DNA from: Glandiceps talaboti
Lineage: Eukaryota > Hemichordata > Enteropneusta > Spengelidae
Length of the DNA: 64,000 nt
Reading direction: 5' to 3'
Assembly: GCF_964340395.1 (NCBI RefSeq)
Contig: NC_135566.1
Location: 15,842,001 to 15,906,000 of the forward strand
Of this stretch, positions 42,401 to 53,882 are shown piece by piece (the stretch's first letter is position 1; each line of letters starts with the position of its first letter). A program made the position numbers and the translations under genes. A model generated the notes under the pieces. It was not told where the DNA came from. It saw nothing but the letters and a program-made list of their open reading frames with translations, and made no database searches.

Positions 42401-42520
42401 GTTTGTTTGTATGTGGCCTCGGTACAATTCGGCAAAACTCGGAGTGCAAACGACGCCCATTTGTTCTCTCACCCTGACGTCACAGCTTATCAGGGATCAT
42501 GATGTCATATCATAACACGT
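42401..42520 (-). promoter_or_regulatory. APPBP2: APPBP2 5' UTR / promoter-proximal region
   Basis: Upstream of ATG 42400. It is richer in CpG than the surroundings and contains a CGTCA/TGACG pair around 42476 (CRE-like, CTGACGTCAC). The ATG lies in AAACATGGCAGC, close to a YY1-type core. The transcription start is not visible. Confidence 0.45.
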
Positions 42521-43379
42521 CACAGATCACGTCTGAAAAGATAAATTAAAAACTCATCTTCGAGACACAAAAAAAAGGATAACCTAGTTTACAAATAAAA
42601 AATCCCGACAAAAGTCATTTAAAAATACTTGTATTCTTTACTTTTCTACTACAAATTAGATTTGCATACAATTGACAACAAGATGGGTAGAGAAAATTAT
42701 TTGATCACAAATATCAATTTTTTCAAAAACAATAAAATTCACAGCTATAACCTGTCGTCTGCTGACAGTCATGATAAAAACTTGGCTATAAAAAATACTA
42801 TATTTTACTTCGAAATGCAATGACTTTTTTTGACCAAGTTCATGTCGTTATGATAATACAGCATGATATTGACTCACCAGTCATACCAAGTCATTATTCA
42901 AAATGACACTGTTTCCACCAGTTACAGACTGTAATCAAATTTGTGAAAATCAAACACAAACCGTGAATGAAATACTCAGTGCCAGGAAATATATCAGAAT
43001 ATCATATTGACCTTGGTTTTAATACTTTGGGTGACCTTGGCATGTAATATGATTTGATTGAACTTTGCAGGGCCTTTAATAGATATGAAAGATTTAAACT
43101 CACTTTATTTCATTTCAGCTAGCTAATGTGATTAATTTCGTGATATTCATGGGGAAGCTGACATTTGCCAACTTAATAGAAGTGGGTGTCACAACTGTCA
43201 ATGGTTTATATGTAACCATATTTATAATGTTGTTTTTCACACAGTACCAGTCCTACAAGTTGGCTTTTGGCCTATTGGGTTTGAAGTTATTAAACATGTT
43301 TTTGTTTATAATGAAGAGTTTCATGGAAAATCAAATTGTTCTTGAATTATAGAAGGCAGGCATTCAAGTTTTAGGTAAA
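42521..43379. other. Intergenic DNA, no gene seen
   Basis: AT-rich with short chance frames only; nothing recognised. Confidence 0.55.
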
Positions 43380-43920
43380 CTAAGGGCTGCAGTTCATCTT
43401 GCTGCTAGCCCTTCAGGCTTTCTTCCGATACAACAAGGGGTTTACACTGAAATCTGGTTGCTTGTCATAATGGAAGAAAGCATTATGGTCTACTAGGCTG
43501 CAGTTTAAAATGGTGTAGTCTAAAGGGCTGCAGCTATAAGATGGTGTAGTCACAGGGCCAAAGTTGTGCCCAAGGCTCATGTTTAAAATGGTGTAATGTC
43601 TGAGCAGCAGTGTAAGCTGGTGTAGTCACAGGGCTGCAGCTTACCATGTTGTACTTTCATGGCCACAGTACATACAGTATACTGTCATAGGGCTGCAGTT
43701 TAAGATGGTATAATCACAGAGCTGCAGTTTAAGATGGTGTAGTCACAGGGTCACAGTTTTTTGTCTGTGTAATCTCAGGGATGGAGTTTAAAATGGTGTA
43801 TATAGTCACAAACCTACCGTTTAAGCTGATGTAATCTGAGGGCTGCAGTCTAAGAAGGTGTAATCTCAAGGCCACAGTTTGAAATATGATGTAATCACTG
43901 GGCGACAATTTAACAATAGG
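43380..43920. repeat. Degenerate ~30-bp minisatellite
   Basis: About 16 decayed units of CAGGGCTGCAGTTTAAGATG, GTGTAGTCA, with many substitutions and indels between 43380 and 43920. Intergenic. Confidence 0.85.
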
Positions 43921-44182
43921 GAAGTTGCAGAAATAAAATGAGGTACATGGGGGAAAGGGGAGGAAGAGTATACTAGTAATTGTTAAGAAATTGGAACAAA
44001 AAGTAGACAACACATATTTACAATATATTTAATTTCTTTATTTCATTAGTATTGCAAATAGACAAGACATCGAAAATAAATTCAATGTTAATAATTTGCA
44101 AACACAAAACTTGAGTGTCAGCTATATATCTTTCATATTACACATTATTCAGAAAAGATGATTTCAATAATATGGTGCAAGG

Positions 44183-44232
44183 TGGAAAGTTCATCAGAAG
44201 TGTCACCTTGAGTTCATCAGAAGTGTCACCTT
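44183..44232. repeat. Short direct duplication
   Basis: GTTCATCAGAAGTGTCACCT repeated at once (offset about 24 bp). Confidence 0.85.
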
Positions 44233-44343
44233 GCTGTAAGTTTACATCATGTATTACAACCCACTATGATAAAAAAACAAAACAATAACGTTACAGAACT
44301 ATGCCATCAATAAAGAAGACTGGAGCAACCCATACCTGTCTGT

Positions 44344-44599
44344 ATAGCCTGTCCACTGTGCTGTCGAGACAGTGTGAGATAGTTTACCTCCTAGCCCTTG
44401 TATTCTCATAGCCTGTCCGCTGCGCTGTTGAGATACATCATTAGCTAGTCATACCTCCTAGCCCACATATTCTCGAGGGCTAGGAGGTATGACTAGCTAA
44501 CAATGTATCTCGACAGCACAGTAGACAGGCTAGGGGGAATAGGAGGGTAGGAGGTGCGACTAGCTAACAATGTATCTATACTGCAGTGAAAAGGCTACT
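44344..44599. mobile_element. Inverted-repeat element, family B copy 2
   Basis: TAGCCTGTCCACTGTGCTGT at the left, and AGCACAGTAGACAGGCTAGG in complement at about 44515-44535. Central palindrome CCTCCTAGCCC...GGGCTAGGAGG around 44452-44489. Extra flanking half-copies on both sides mimic the nested structure at 7476-7655. Confidence 0.78.
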
Positions 44600-46243
44600 G
44601 TCTGTACAGCAATCTTTCCAGTGAAATGCAACTTTAACGTCAATCTTGAACATATAGCAATGTTTACAAGGTGTTTGAATTCCTACATGTAAAACAGGAC
44701 AGAGTGTGTATTCTAGGCTATGATAACATCTATTTAGTTCATGTACATCTACTTATACTCAAGAAAACATTATTATCTCTGTGTTGTTATCCTTCAACTG
44801 TTGATGAAAAAAACAATAGTGTGGTATCCATTGTTTAATGAAACTATTGCTGCTTACGGATCCACCACTTTGTTTCTTGTTAACAGACACACAGCTACAG
44901 TACTGTTACTAATTCGTAATAAAACATTGGTCACTGAGATGTACATCTAAACAGTACCATTAACTGTTTTCCTGTTCTCTCTGTTCATATAAGGAATATC
45001 TAATCCATTCACAATTTATGGATTCTATTACAATCATCTGACAAAGACCACAACTGGTGATCGTAGATTGTACATCCTAGATTCTCTCACATTGAACAAA
45101 AATATGGTTGTTTATCGTAATTCCGGCTCACTATTTCTAGACAACAAGGTAGACTGTCAATCTGTGGTGACAGAGTGTTCTTTACAGATGAGGACAACAT
45201 TTGCAAAAAAAAAAATTTTGTTGTTATTGTCCAAGTCTGCAAACAAGCTACTTTGCATAGAAATTTGAATGTCATGGCTTAAAATAAGCACTGTAAGCAA
45301 TATATGGAAATATTTGCTGCTGTGTACACAATCTTTGATCACTCACTTCACAAATGATTAATGAGGCTGCCAAAACCAACAAATCTTACAGTCTACGTAG
45401 GCATTGGCCCTTGTAATCAAATCACTGTGTTGTTAAAGTGACACAAGCTAAGTTTATACATGTTTACGTGTAGTTTTTACTATATATTTAAAAGGTACTC
45501 ACAATATTGTACTTACTGAAGCACACTTAACCACCACTTGCAATTGACTGAACTCAAACCTGGTATTAAGATATAACTCATAAATGATCCGATGACGTAA
45601 TTTACGATACATATCAAAAATTGTTAAGAAAATACCTACTTAGTAATCAACTGTTCTCATGATGCCAGAAGACAATTGTAATGTTATAGAAGACATGCAC
45701 GGACATTAATATACTGGAATGTGATTTTATTAAAAGTATTTTTTCACTTGAGTAAAAAGCTTATATACTCAGCTTGTGTCACTTAATTATCCATTATACC
45801 TATTGACACACAGTGTGTATGCACCATACAAAGTGGTAAAATACATACATATCCGTCTTCAGTCTAAGTAACAGGGTTGTACGACATGATGTAGAGGGAA
45901 TGTAATGCTTTTTGCAAGATTTCTGTATTGACAAGTTAAATCAATTTTCAAATAACAAAACATACAATGGAATAGAAATGACAGATTGAAAGAAACTGAT
46001 ACAAGAAAAAATAATCAATAATAATATTAATATTACAAAATCTGGATCTGGTTACAGATTATAGATATGATTTTGATCAAAAAAGTATGTGGCTTACAAC
46101 AAAATATATCCTCAGCCATAGAATGTCAAGTTTCAGAAATTTTGGTGAGACACGATAAAAATGTAAAGATGTTTGTTTGTTTGCACTATAACTAATAATC
46201 TGTTGATCATCTCCCATGCTTTGTTGACTTTTCTGGAATAGAT
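44600..46243. other. Intergenic DNA, no gene seen
   Basis: Only short frames without conserved features; no repeat recognised. Confidence 0.5.
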
Positions 46244-46556
46244 ACTACTATGGAAATCAAGCTGTCGGCAAACTATGATAGACATACACTAAAACTATTG
46301 TGGTGAATTGTTGATTTATGCTAGGAACAGACACTGGTGTAATTACGCACACAGTAGGGTGGCATCTATGACAGCAAGTTTTCCATAAGTAGCTGTACAT
46401 TCAAATTCATGCAGTGTCTACACTATCTTGATTACAGGTGATTACATCCACATAACCAAGGTACCACTAGTATCATCCACTTGTGTAATCTACCACATGC
46501 AACAACAATAATTTACTTTGTGTCTATCTTTGTGAGCCAGTAGCTTTTTTTCCATA
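46244..46556. mobile_element. Divergent MITE of family C
   Basis: Ends CTACTATGGAAATCAAGCTG and the complement ATATGGAAAAAAAGCTACTG, each followed by a GATAGACA...ACTAAA or GTAAAT block. Interior TAATCTACCACATGC, read on the other strand, parallels the 9642 and 29492 copies. Its left end equals the fragment at 1681. Confidence 0.7.
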
Positions 46557-47741
46557 TCATTCCTCTTCAGTGTACTGCCTAAGTATTTCAGACAGTGCCA
46601 CTGTGGCCAAACAAAGACTTTTGCTGTAGCTACCTGCAACTTTCATCAACATTTTGTAACTATGGAGAGACCTAGTGCAAACCCTATTCATAAATGTTGT
46701 ATCCACAGATAAAAATACATCTACATACAATACTACTTATCTTGGGGTCTCACCAGGCTATTGCACATTTTATCAATCATTTAATATCTGAAAGAAGAAC
46801 AAACTGTACAGTTGATTTTATCTTTATGCTTTGTGGACCTAAAAAAAGTCATTTTTACAAACCCTGCGCTATACAACCTCTGTGAAATCGAGCTATAAAA
46901 ATTGGCAAATCTGACTTGGAAGGGGCCTGATGTACACTGGAGCTGGGCATTCTGGGTAATAAATAAGTAAGGAGCTCCCTATCTCTGTAACAATTACCAA
47001 AACAAGGCTGAGAATATTGTGTAAAGTGATAATAAGCTCCTATTTTTGTATGTTTCCCATAATGCCTCATCCCAGTGTACAGGTCTCTTCTAAACCAGCT
47101 TTGCCATTTTTTTATAATTCTATTTTAATGCGCTCACATGATGCAGAATTGGAGAAAATTACCTTTGCAGGTCACTGAGCATAAAGAAACACAGCTCGAG
47201 GTAATATCAGTCTTGCTTTTCTTTCCTTTCAAAAATCAAGGGGTAACATTTGCATAATATGTTATGCAAATTACATGTCACATGACTACCATTATCCTGC
47301 TGTACAACAAATCATTCAGGAATTATTCTCTGATTTACAGCCCACAAAAAATGTAATAAATGAATTCATTGCATAATAACAACACAAAAAATAATACAAA
47401 ATATTATCAAATGAAAAAATTTAAAACGAGAAAAACAACAGAGAAAAAAAACGTCTTTAACATAGAATGTTGATATAAAGACATCAATATACATGACTGA
47501 CTGAATTGTAAACACTTGGAGGCAGTATTGTTAGAATGAGTGCCAACGACTTGACACTATAGATCCGAATATATGAATGTGGATATGAAATAAAACAAGT
47601 TGTGTTTAATTTATCCTTACACAACAAGAGAGCTCTATATATTTGGCTGCCAACAGTGCAAACATTTTAAGTACATACAAAGTGTATGAGAATGTTCATC
47701 GTGGTGAAGTCATACTTGATATTGTGTGCATCAGTACCTGT
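46557..47741. other. Intergenic DNA, no gene seen
   Basis: AT-rich, nothing recognised. Confidence 0.5.
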
Positions 47742-48138
47742 AGTCCTAGTCTCGGTTACCCAGACTCCCACCACTGTGGGCTCTTCTACGAGACCACCTG
47801 GACGAGCGACTGGGGAAACAACATTCCAACTATCCCGCTCTGGATGTATCTCCGGGAGCAGTGTATGCAGGGAATACTTACTACACATCTAACATTGCAG
47901 GCTGAATATAACAATTTAGGTACATGTACCTTTGCGACAGGTTACCACTTCTCAAGTGACTGATACATCTTAATTACAACGAATAGGCCTTGTTAAGCCC
48001 ATTTATCACAACTTGGAAGAAATGTACTGTGTGACTTCCGACATGGGGTAGTTGGAATGTGGTTTCCAAAGACTCTCATCGGGAAAGTCTCATAGAAGAG
48101 CGCCCAGCAGTGAGAGGCTGGATAACCGACACTAAGTC
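47742..48138. mobile_element. MITE with ~95-bp inverted arms, family J
   Basis: Left arm AGTCCTAGTCTCGGTTACCC...CTCTTCTACGAGACC...ACATTCCAACTATCCC. The right arm is the complement pattern GTAGTTGGAATGTGGTTTCC...GTCTCATAGAAGAGCGCCCA...GATAACCGACACTAAGTC. The open frame across 47643-47963 runs through the left arm and is not a gene. Confidence 0.85.
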
Positions 48139-49288
48139 TTTAAGATAAGCCATGTCGGTGCACACCAATCAATTGGCCTACCCCTCTCCCAAATGACGGC
48201 AGAATGACAAAGCATATCTTACAGTTGAGGTTACATACTAAATTACCTTACAATGTTTGGTATGAAAATTTGTATTGTTAATTTCCAACACCTGCATGAG
48301 CACACATTTACTAGAAAGAACATGATAAACTAGTGGCTATAGGGTATTGATGACTGTCTATTTGATAACTGAATACACTGTAAGCACACATGTAAATATA
48401 TATCTTATCACTTGTAACTGTTGTTGGACGTACATGTATGTACAAATGAGTTATCCTCTATATTAGCTTGAGTTGATAATTCAAATACTTTTAATTTCAA
48501 TAATACATAGTTATTGTTTGTATCTACTATTTTCTACACATTCACCATATTTTTAAGACATGTATTAAATTATTACTGACAATGTAAATAAAACAACGCA
48601 ATAACCTGCAACATTTAATAATCAAAATTATCCAGTTTGGTAAAACATGTGCTTATGAAGTCATTACACCATAGCAATTCTACCTGGTAAAATACATATT
48701 GCGGTAAACCACAGGCCTCTTCACTGCACTGTCCAAAATGTACCTGCCAAGAGTTTATTTCGCAGTGTTGTGGAAGAAAATAACAGCTCTGGTTTGCGAG
48801 AATGGTAAAATAACACATTTGTGCTCTGAAATGGTGTGCCCTCTAATATAGGACTTTTTTTTTTTTTTGTTGGTCAAAATCATATTTGAGTTTATGTGAA
48901 AGTCATCGCATAGCAGCGAAAGAGAATATCAAATTTTGGTGAACCACAAGAACTTGCTGCACATCATAGACGCTTCAAATTGACTTAGGCTCTTTAGGGG
49001 GTTACCCAGAGACTTGTCGTTGGCTTTCAAATCTACGGATCCTCTTGAAAATGTTTTGAAAACCAATGACAAGACTCTAGGCTATGTGTACTTTAAGATA
49101 TACACATCTGACCAGTCATACTGTGGCTTATCATAAACAAAATACAATATTAATGAACAGATGAAATGATCAACAATACTTTGCCAGGCTGAACTGCTTT
49201 GGAGCAATAATTACAATTCTGTGAATACCCTTAAATCTTGCAATTGAAACACTTGATCCTATTTTATTATGACTCACTACATGTACAT
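48139..49288. other. Intergenic DNA, no gene seen
   Basis: No conserved frame or clear repeat; one T run near 48855. Confidence 0.5.
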
Positions 49289-49622
49289 ATCAAAGTGGTC
49301 ATATGGATGAGGATTGGGAATTTATTTTAGATTTTTTTTTGTCATGGCTTCCTACTTTAAAAACCAATGTGAAACAACATTGCCAAAATCTGTATTTGTA
49401 AGCCAATACATTGCAAAATGCTAAAAATATGTCAAATAAATTTGTTACTGTACATACAGTATCATAGATTTTACACATTCATTATGATTTTGAATTGTAT
49501 AGACTTACAAACAAGGACTTAGGATATGTTGTTTCATGCTGATTTTTCAAGTAGGAAGCCATGATAAAAATTGTTTTATTCCAAACTAAATACCCCAATC
49601 CTCATCCACACTGCCACTTCAA
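49289..49622. mobile_element. MITE family G copy 2
   Basis: About 334 bp, left AGTGGTCATATGGATGAGGA, right complement AAGTGGCAGTGTGGATGAGG. Same inner pair (CATGGCTTCCTACTTTAA and TTCAAGTAGGAAGCCATGA) as 18911-19209. Confidence 0.88.
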
Positions 49623-51871
49623 TTTACATTAATTTGTCTTCTATTATACATTTACTGCAAAACTTGTATAAATTGATCTGTGTTATGTATACTAAGTTTA
49701 CTGAGTACGACTATGCCCTGTATTTGGTAGATAAACACCATGTGGTAAATTTCTGTGGCATTTCTCTATCCCAGTAAAATGATTACAACTGATTTTTTCA
49801 TACATGTACTTTCACAATTCCCACTGGAAGGATAAAGAGATACAGTATGTTATTTACATAAATCAAAGTATAAGTCAAACTTTGGCTTTGACCGATCATA
49901 ATGAACAATTTACATTTACACCTGCTGCGTTAATTTTAAATGCTAAATAGGTTGACACCTGGGGTATGGCTTAATAATCTAATAAGGTATACAGTACAAT
50001 CTCTTTACTGCACAGAACAACAGTATTGTTCAGTCTGGCAGTATCTTATACGGTGCTAGCCACCTTGAAGCAACCGACACCAAATATCAATGTTTTGCAC
50101 TGAGGGAAGTTTAAGTGTAAGTTTTAACCAAAGCACATGTTTCTAGCTGTCAGTCTGTGCATCATATTTCAAACAATTCAGCAAGTTGATGCCAAAATAC
50201 ATTTGCTACAAATACAGTCTCCAGTTCCTCATTAATCTTTTCTTAAAATGCATATTGTTGACATCTGATGCTATGTGATCACTTTACAGCATGGCATAAC
50301 TGATGATCATTAAAAAAAACAGTACATAAAACATACATTTGCCAACATGGAAAAATGGCACTTTTCCTCTGTAAATCAATTGATATTGAGACCACATCAG
50401 TGTGTATGTAAGTACATCATCAATTTCTACAAGTGTACATTGCCTTTGTATTCAAACAGAAAGAGATAACACAAAGATGCTATCCATGATCCCATAGCAC
50501 TCTGTTATCCTGTCAAACCACTCTCATACATGTATACACTTTATGGGCACTGAACCATAATAAACTGGAATGCTGGAAGGGCTGATAGAAATATATGATC
50601 TATTGTTAGGTTGACACATAACACGGAGTAAACAGTTGTTGCCATTGACTAAAACTACACAAATGCTATGGAATACCACACTGAATACACCTACTATGCT
50701 GTATCCATACCACGATCATCACAAGTCAAACCGCAGAGAAAATACTATTATGTACGACAAAGGTTTGGCCCTCTTAAACCAGTCTACTCCCAGCAACTCA
50801 ATTGTATCAACAACTTAAGGGTGTCCAGGCAGTCAAGATCTCCAACAGTATTGGGAAAATGAAAAAATTTCATAATTCAAAAAAAAAAAAATATCAAAAA
50901 ACAGGAAAGAAAAAATCATATAATCTGCAACAAAAATTACATGTAGATGCTCCTGATTTGATGCAAATTTACCAGGAAGAGATTTAAGAACTAGAAAATA
51001 ACTAAAAGTACATACTGATATTAGAACAAATTTTCACACAACACCAGGCAGTGCTCACCCCAAATAAATTTAAAGGTTAAAGTTTTACAAGAGAACTTCA
51101 GTGTTTCTCCTTTTGGAGCACACTATCGGTCTATCTTTAACACATTTCAACTTATTCTTTTAGAGGTGATAGGTCTCACAAAAAAGTGAATTTGTATATG
51201 TTTGTTGGACAAATAACAGATGTGTATGGTAAATTCTGGGGTATGGTATTCAAAGAAAATTAATAACATGTCCCTCAAAGATAACAGATTACTCCAGACA
51301 AAACATAAACACAATTCATATTATGACATCAACAAAACTGTTTTATGACAACAGGATTCATGATAGAAGAAGGGAATGCACATAACCACAGTCTCTCTAT
51401 CATGTGTGATAGAGGGACTGTGACATAACCAACACATTACATTTGTAACATGGCTACATGTACATGTACATGTACAGTGCAGGTTTGGAATTCACATAAA
51501 ATACTGAACTGAAATTCGTTTCTTTTAATACTTATAGTGACTGGTCCCCTGTAATGTAAATAGAATCATTTATAACAAAGCAATGCAAATGCTTTTACCA
51601 TTTTATCTTTAAAAATGGCAAAACATGTTATAAATATTATCAGATTTCTATCAATGTCTTTTCTCCATGTTGTCACTCAAGGTAAGGTGGGTACTCAAGT
51701 AATGCTCATTGTGGCTAAACTCCCCAAAACACTTTTGACCACTACTGGCTGGGTCATAACTATCCCAGAGATGGGCCACAACTGCAAATGTAGCTAGCTG
51801 CATTCAGTATCCTACAGATGGATATACACATTACATCACAATCCCTCATTTCGGAGAAGTAAGCCCATGAC
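49623..51871. other. Intergenic to F-box gene 3' UTR, no other gene seen
   Basis: The right part is presumably the 3' UTR of the - strand F-box gene. I found no convincing AATAAA on the - strand close to its stop. Open frames near 50636-50990 are lysine-rich chance frames over A runs. CATGTACATGTA words are frequent near 51455. Confidence 0.5.
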
Positions 51872-53308
51872 TCAATCACTCACAAGCTCACGTTCATAAT
51901 CTACCTCACTCTTTGACATTGCTTTTCTCTGCAACCTTCTTGGAATGCGGCGAAGTTTTTCTTTTCTTCGCATCCAATTGTTGTCATGGAGACTGCTGGT
52001 ACATCCCGGTGCATCTTCATGCAAACTGAAGCAGCATGTCCAATAGAACCTTCCGATGTAACCATTTTTGTAAAATATCTTGGGATGCCAGCGACAGAGA
52101 GACACATCTCCCCTTGGATCAATCAATTTGCCACATTGCATACAGGGGTCTTCTTGATACCCTGGAGCAGTACACCACTTAGAATCTATGCCACACACAT
52201 TGTATTCTTCAATTATCCACTTGAAGTCTTTGCACGTACATTTTAGTGCTGCTAAATCTCTAGTTGGCAAGTAACTGAAGATTTTGGCAACCACTGAATC
52301 CGGTAATAGCACAAATAGATCACAGCCTCCGCTGAACAACCCCAATCTTGACCATCTAAGCTGTGAACCATAGTATTTCATACAGTCTTGCAGTTTTTCA
52401 TTTGGCTTTGAGGTTAATGTTGTCAAGGACTGTTCTGATTTGGCTTTGGAGAGTGTATGAGTTTGGTGAGTTGTTTGTTCATTGCCAAGTGCAGCCTTAA
52501 AATCAAGGTCGGATTTTGACTTTGATGCACGAACACTTTTACTTCTCTGTAGTTGGGATTGTTGGTTGGTACTGGCAGCAACATCACCATCACATTTTCT
52601 TGTTGGACTGCTCCCTTCTTGGTGCCCACGAGTGTCTTGGTCCTTATCACTGATGTTGTCAGTTTTCTCATTTTGTGAAGGACTGTTTTGTAAATCAGGC
52701 CTAGCAATACCCTCTTCATAATTATGACTAATATTGTTATCTTTGTCACTGTTTACACAGTCCTTGTTTATGTTGCACATCTGTCCTTGTTGTTCATTTG
52801 CTACAGCATCTTGGATTTGAGCTTCTTCTAAGACAACTTTTCTACTACCTCTCTTGTCATTGTCACTACTTCTTGATACAGAATTATGAACACTGCTGTT
52901 TCTTTGGTTGGCTAGGCTTTCTTGGGATAGCTTGTCTCTGATCAGAAATATATTGTTCTTAAGTTTTGGAAACTTGGTATTCTTTGTCAGTGTTTCCCCA
53001 CTAGTGTATGGATGGTCACAGCTCAAGCTTCGTTTCATACTCACGGGCAAAAGACTATTAGAGTTTGTGTTATTATTATTATTACACAGTGATATACGTT
53101 CAAACAACTCCTTCTTCATTTTCACAGGCAGACTGAACTTGATACAAGATAGACAGCTCTTAATACTTGATATGTATTTGGTTGGAACCACCCGACCCTG
53201 GTCCAACCACATGTGCATTTCTGTTCGAAACATTTTGAAAGGTGAGCTCCGCAGAGAACGGGAACTGTTCGAGTTGTGTCGAGTGCGACTGCTGGGTTCT
53301 GCCACCAT
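51872..53308 (-). CDS. FBXO46: F-box protein of the FBXO34/FBXO46 family
   Basis: 478 codons in one exon. Residues 1-320 are low-complexity, Ser/Asn/Lys-rich and unlike known domains. An F-box spans about 333-372 (LLPDSVVAKIFSYLPTRDLA, ALKCTCKDF). It is followed by a Cys/His-rich module: C389, C392, C405, H408, C425, C426, C436, H441, with PCMQC, GDVSLCRWHPK, FYWTCC and LHDNNW. That module is the hallmark of vertebrate FBXO34 and FBXO46, which are longer (about 600-710 residues), so this is probably the single pre-duplication orthologue. F-box proteins bring substrates to SKP1-CUL1 ligases; the substrate is unknown. The ATG at 53308 is the first after an in-frame TGA about 45 nt upstream. Lies head-to-head with UBE2L3. 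Confidence 0.9.
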   Translation of the reverse strand: MVAEPSSRTRHNSNSSRSLRSSPFKMFRTEMHMWLDQGRVVPTKYISSIKSCLSCIKFSLPVKMKKELFERISLCNNNNNTNSNSLLPVSMKRSLSCDHPYTSGETLTKNTKFPKLKNNIFLIRDKLSQESLANQRNSSVHNSVSRSSDNDKRGSRKVVLEEAQIQDAVANEQQGQMCNINKDCVNSDKDNNISHNYEEGIARPDLQNSPSQNEKTDNISDKDQDTRGHQEGSSPTRKCDGDVAASTNQQSQLQRSKSVRASKSKSDLDFKAALGNEQTTHQTHTLSKAKSEQSLTTLTSKPNEKLQDCMKYYGSQLRWSRLGLFSGGCDLFVLLPDSVVAKIFSYLPTRDLAALKCTCKDFKWIIEEYNVCGIDSKWCTAPGYQEDPCMQCGKLIDPRGDVSLCRWHPKIFYKNGYIGRFYWTCCFSLHEDAPGCTSSLHDNNWMRRKEKLRRIPRRLQRKAMSKSEVDYERELVSD

Positions 53309-53405
53309 ATTTTCTCCCCAAACAAAATCGCTGTTCAGTCACATCTTGGTGAAAATTTATCTCATCCCCCTTTTCGCAACTTTCGGAATTACCAAGCGTA
53401 GTCTG

Positions 53406-53700
53406 CCTAGAACATGGAGAGTAGAAAAACAGACATTTATGTAAAAAACATAACAACACAACCAGTATGATGTAAATGATGTCATAGTGTGGGTTGGGTG
53501 TACGTGTTGTGTGTGTTATTACATGGAAATAGAGACTGGCGTTGGTAAAGTTGGACCATCGACCATTCACGGACTTACCACTGCAAGAGCAGCTAAATAG
53601 AGCGATTTTCCACGAGATATCCACGTATGCACTAAGTTGGTTACTTGAATGAAATGGCTGTGACGTCTAAACTACCCTACCTACAGCTGAGTATTACAAA
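53406..53700 (-). promoter_or_regulatory. Predicted 5' UTR intron and first exon of the F-box gene
   Basis: On the - strand a donor GCAGTG|GTAAGT at 53579/53578 and an acceptor TTCTAG|GCAGAC at 53407/53406, with a pyrimidine-rich tract before it, define a plausible 172-bp 5' UTR intron. The first exon would start somewhere above 53580. Inferred from splice signals only. Confidence 0.5.
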
Positions 53701-53855
53701 TACACCAAAATTCAGCAGCTTCTCTCTCAGCTACGTATATTACTCAGTTAAAACAACAATCTCGTAGCGATCCGGTATCCTCGCGTGAATTCACGGGAAT
53801 TTGAAGCCCACCTATTTCTTTGCATGCTGGGATACATTCACGAGGGTCAAGCAAC
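53640..53855. promoter_or_regulatory. Putative bidirectional promoter, F-box gene / UBE2L3
   Basis: The two genes diverge here. The UBE2L3 ATG is at 53856 and the inferred F-box first exon begins below about 53650. The stretch is relatively CpG-rich (TCCTCGCGTGAATTCACGGG around 53778, including palindrome CGTGAATTCACG). No TATA box is evident. Confidence 0.55.
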
Positions 53856-53866
53856 ATGGCGGCGAC
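53851..53866 (+). promoter_or_regulatory. YY1-like motif over the UBE2L3 start codon
   Basis: GCAACATGGCGGCGAC contains AANATGGCGGC, the YY1 core often found at +ATG in animal housekeeping genes. The functional role is inferred. Confidence 0.5.
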
Positions 53867-53882
53867 AAGAAGACTCGGAAAG
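53856..53882 (+). CDS. UBE2L3: UBE2L3 exon 1
   Basis: 27 nt, MAATRRLGK, donor GGAAAG|GTAAAT, phase 0. The same tiny first exon occurs in human UBE2L3. Confidence 0.96.

Noticed and set aside
42401-42472. Upstream in-frame ATG for APPBP2 (adds 24 residues)
   Set aside because: The added residues are not conserved; ATG 42400 aligns with the vertebrate start. Leaky use cannot be excluded.
47643-47963. 106-codon + frame
   Set aside because: Runs through one arm of an inverted-repeat transposon at 47742-48138.
53122-53444. Frames overlapping the F-box gene start on either strand
   Set aside because: Not conserved; the 478-codon frame holds the F-box and the Cys/His module.
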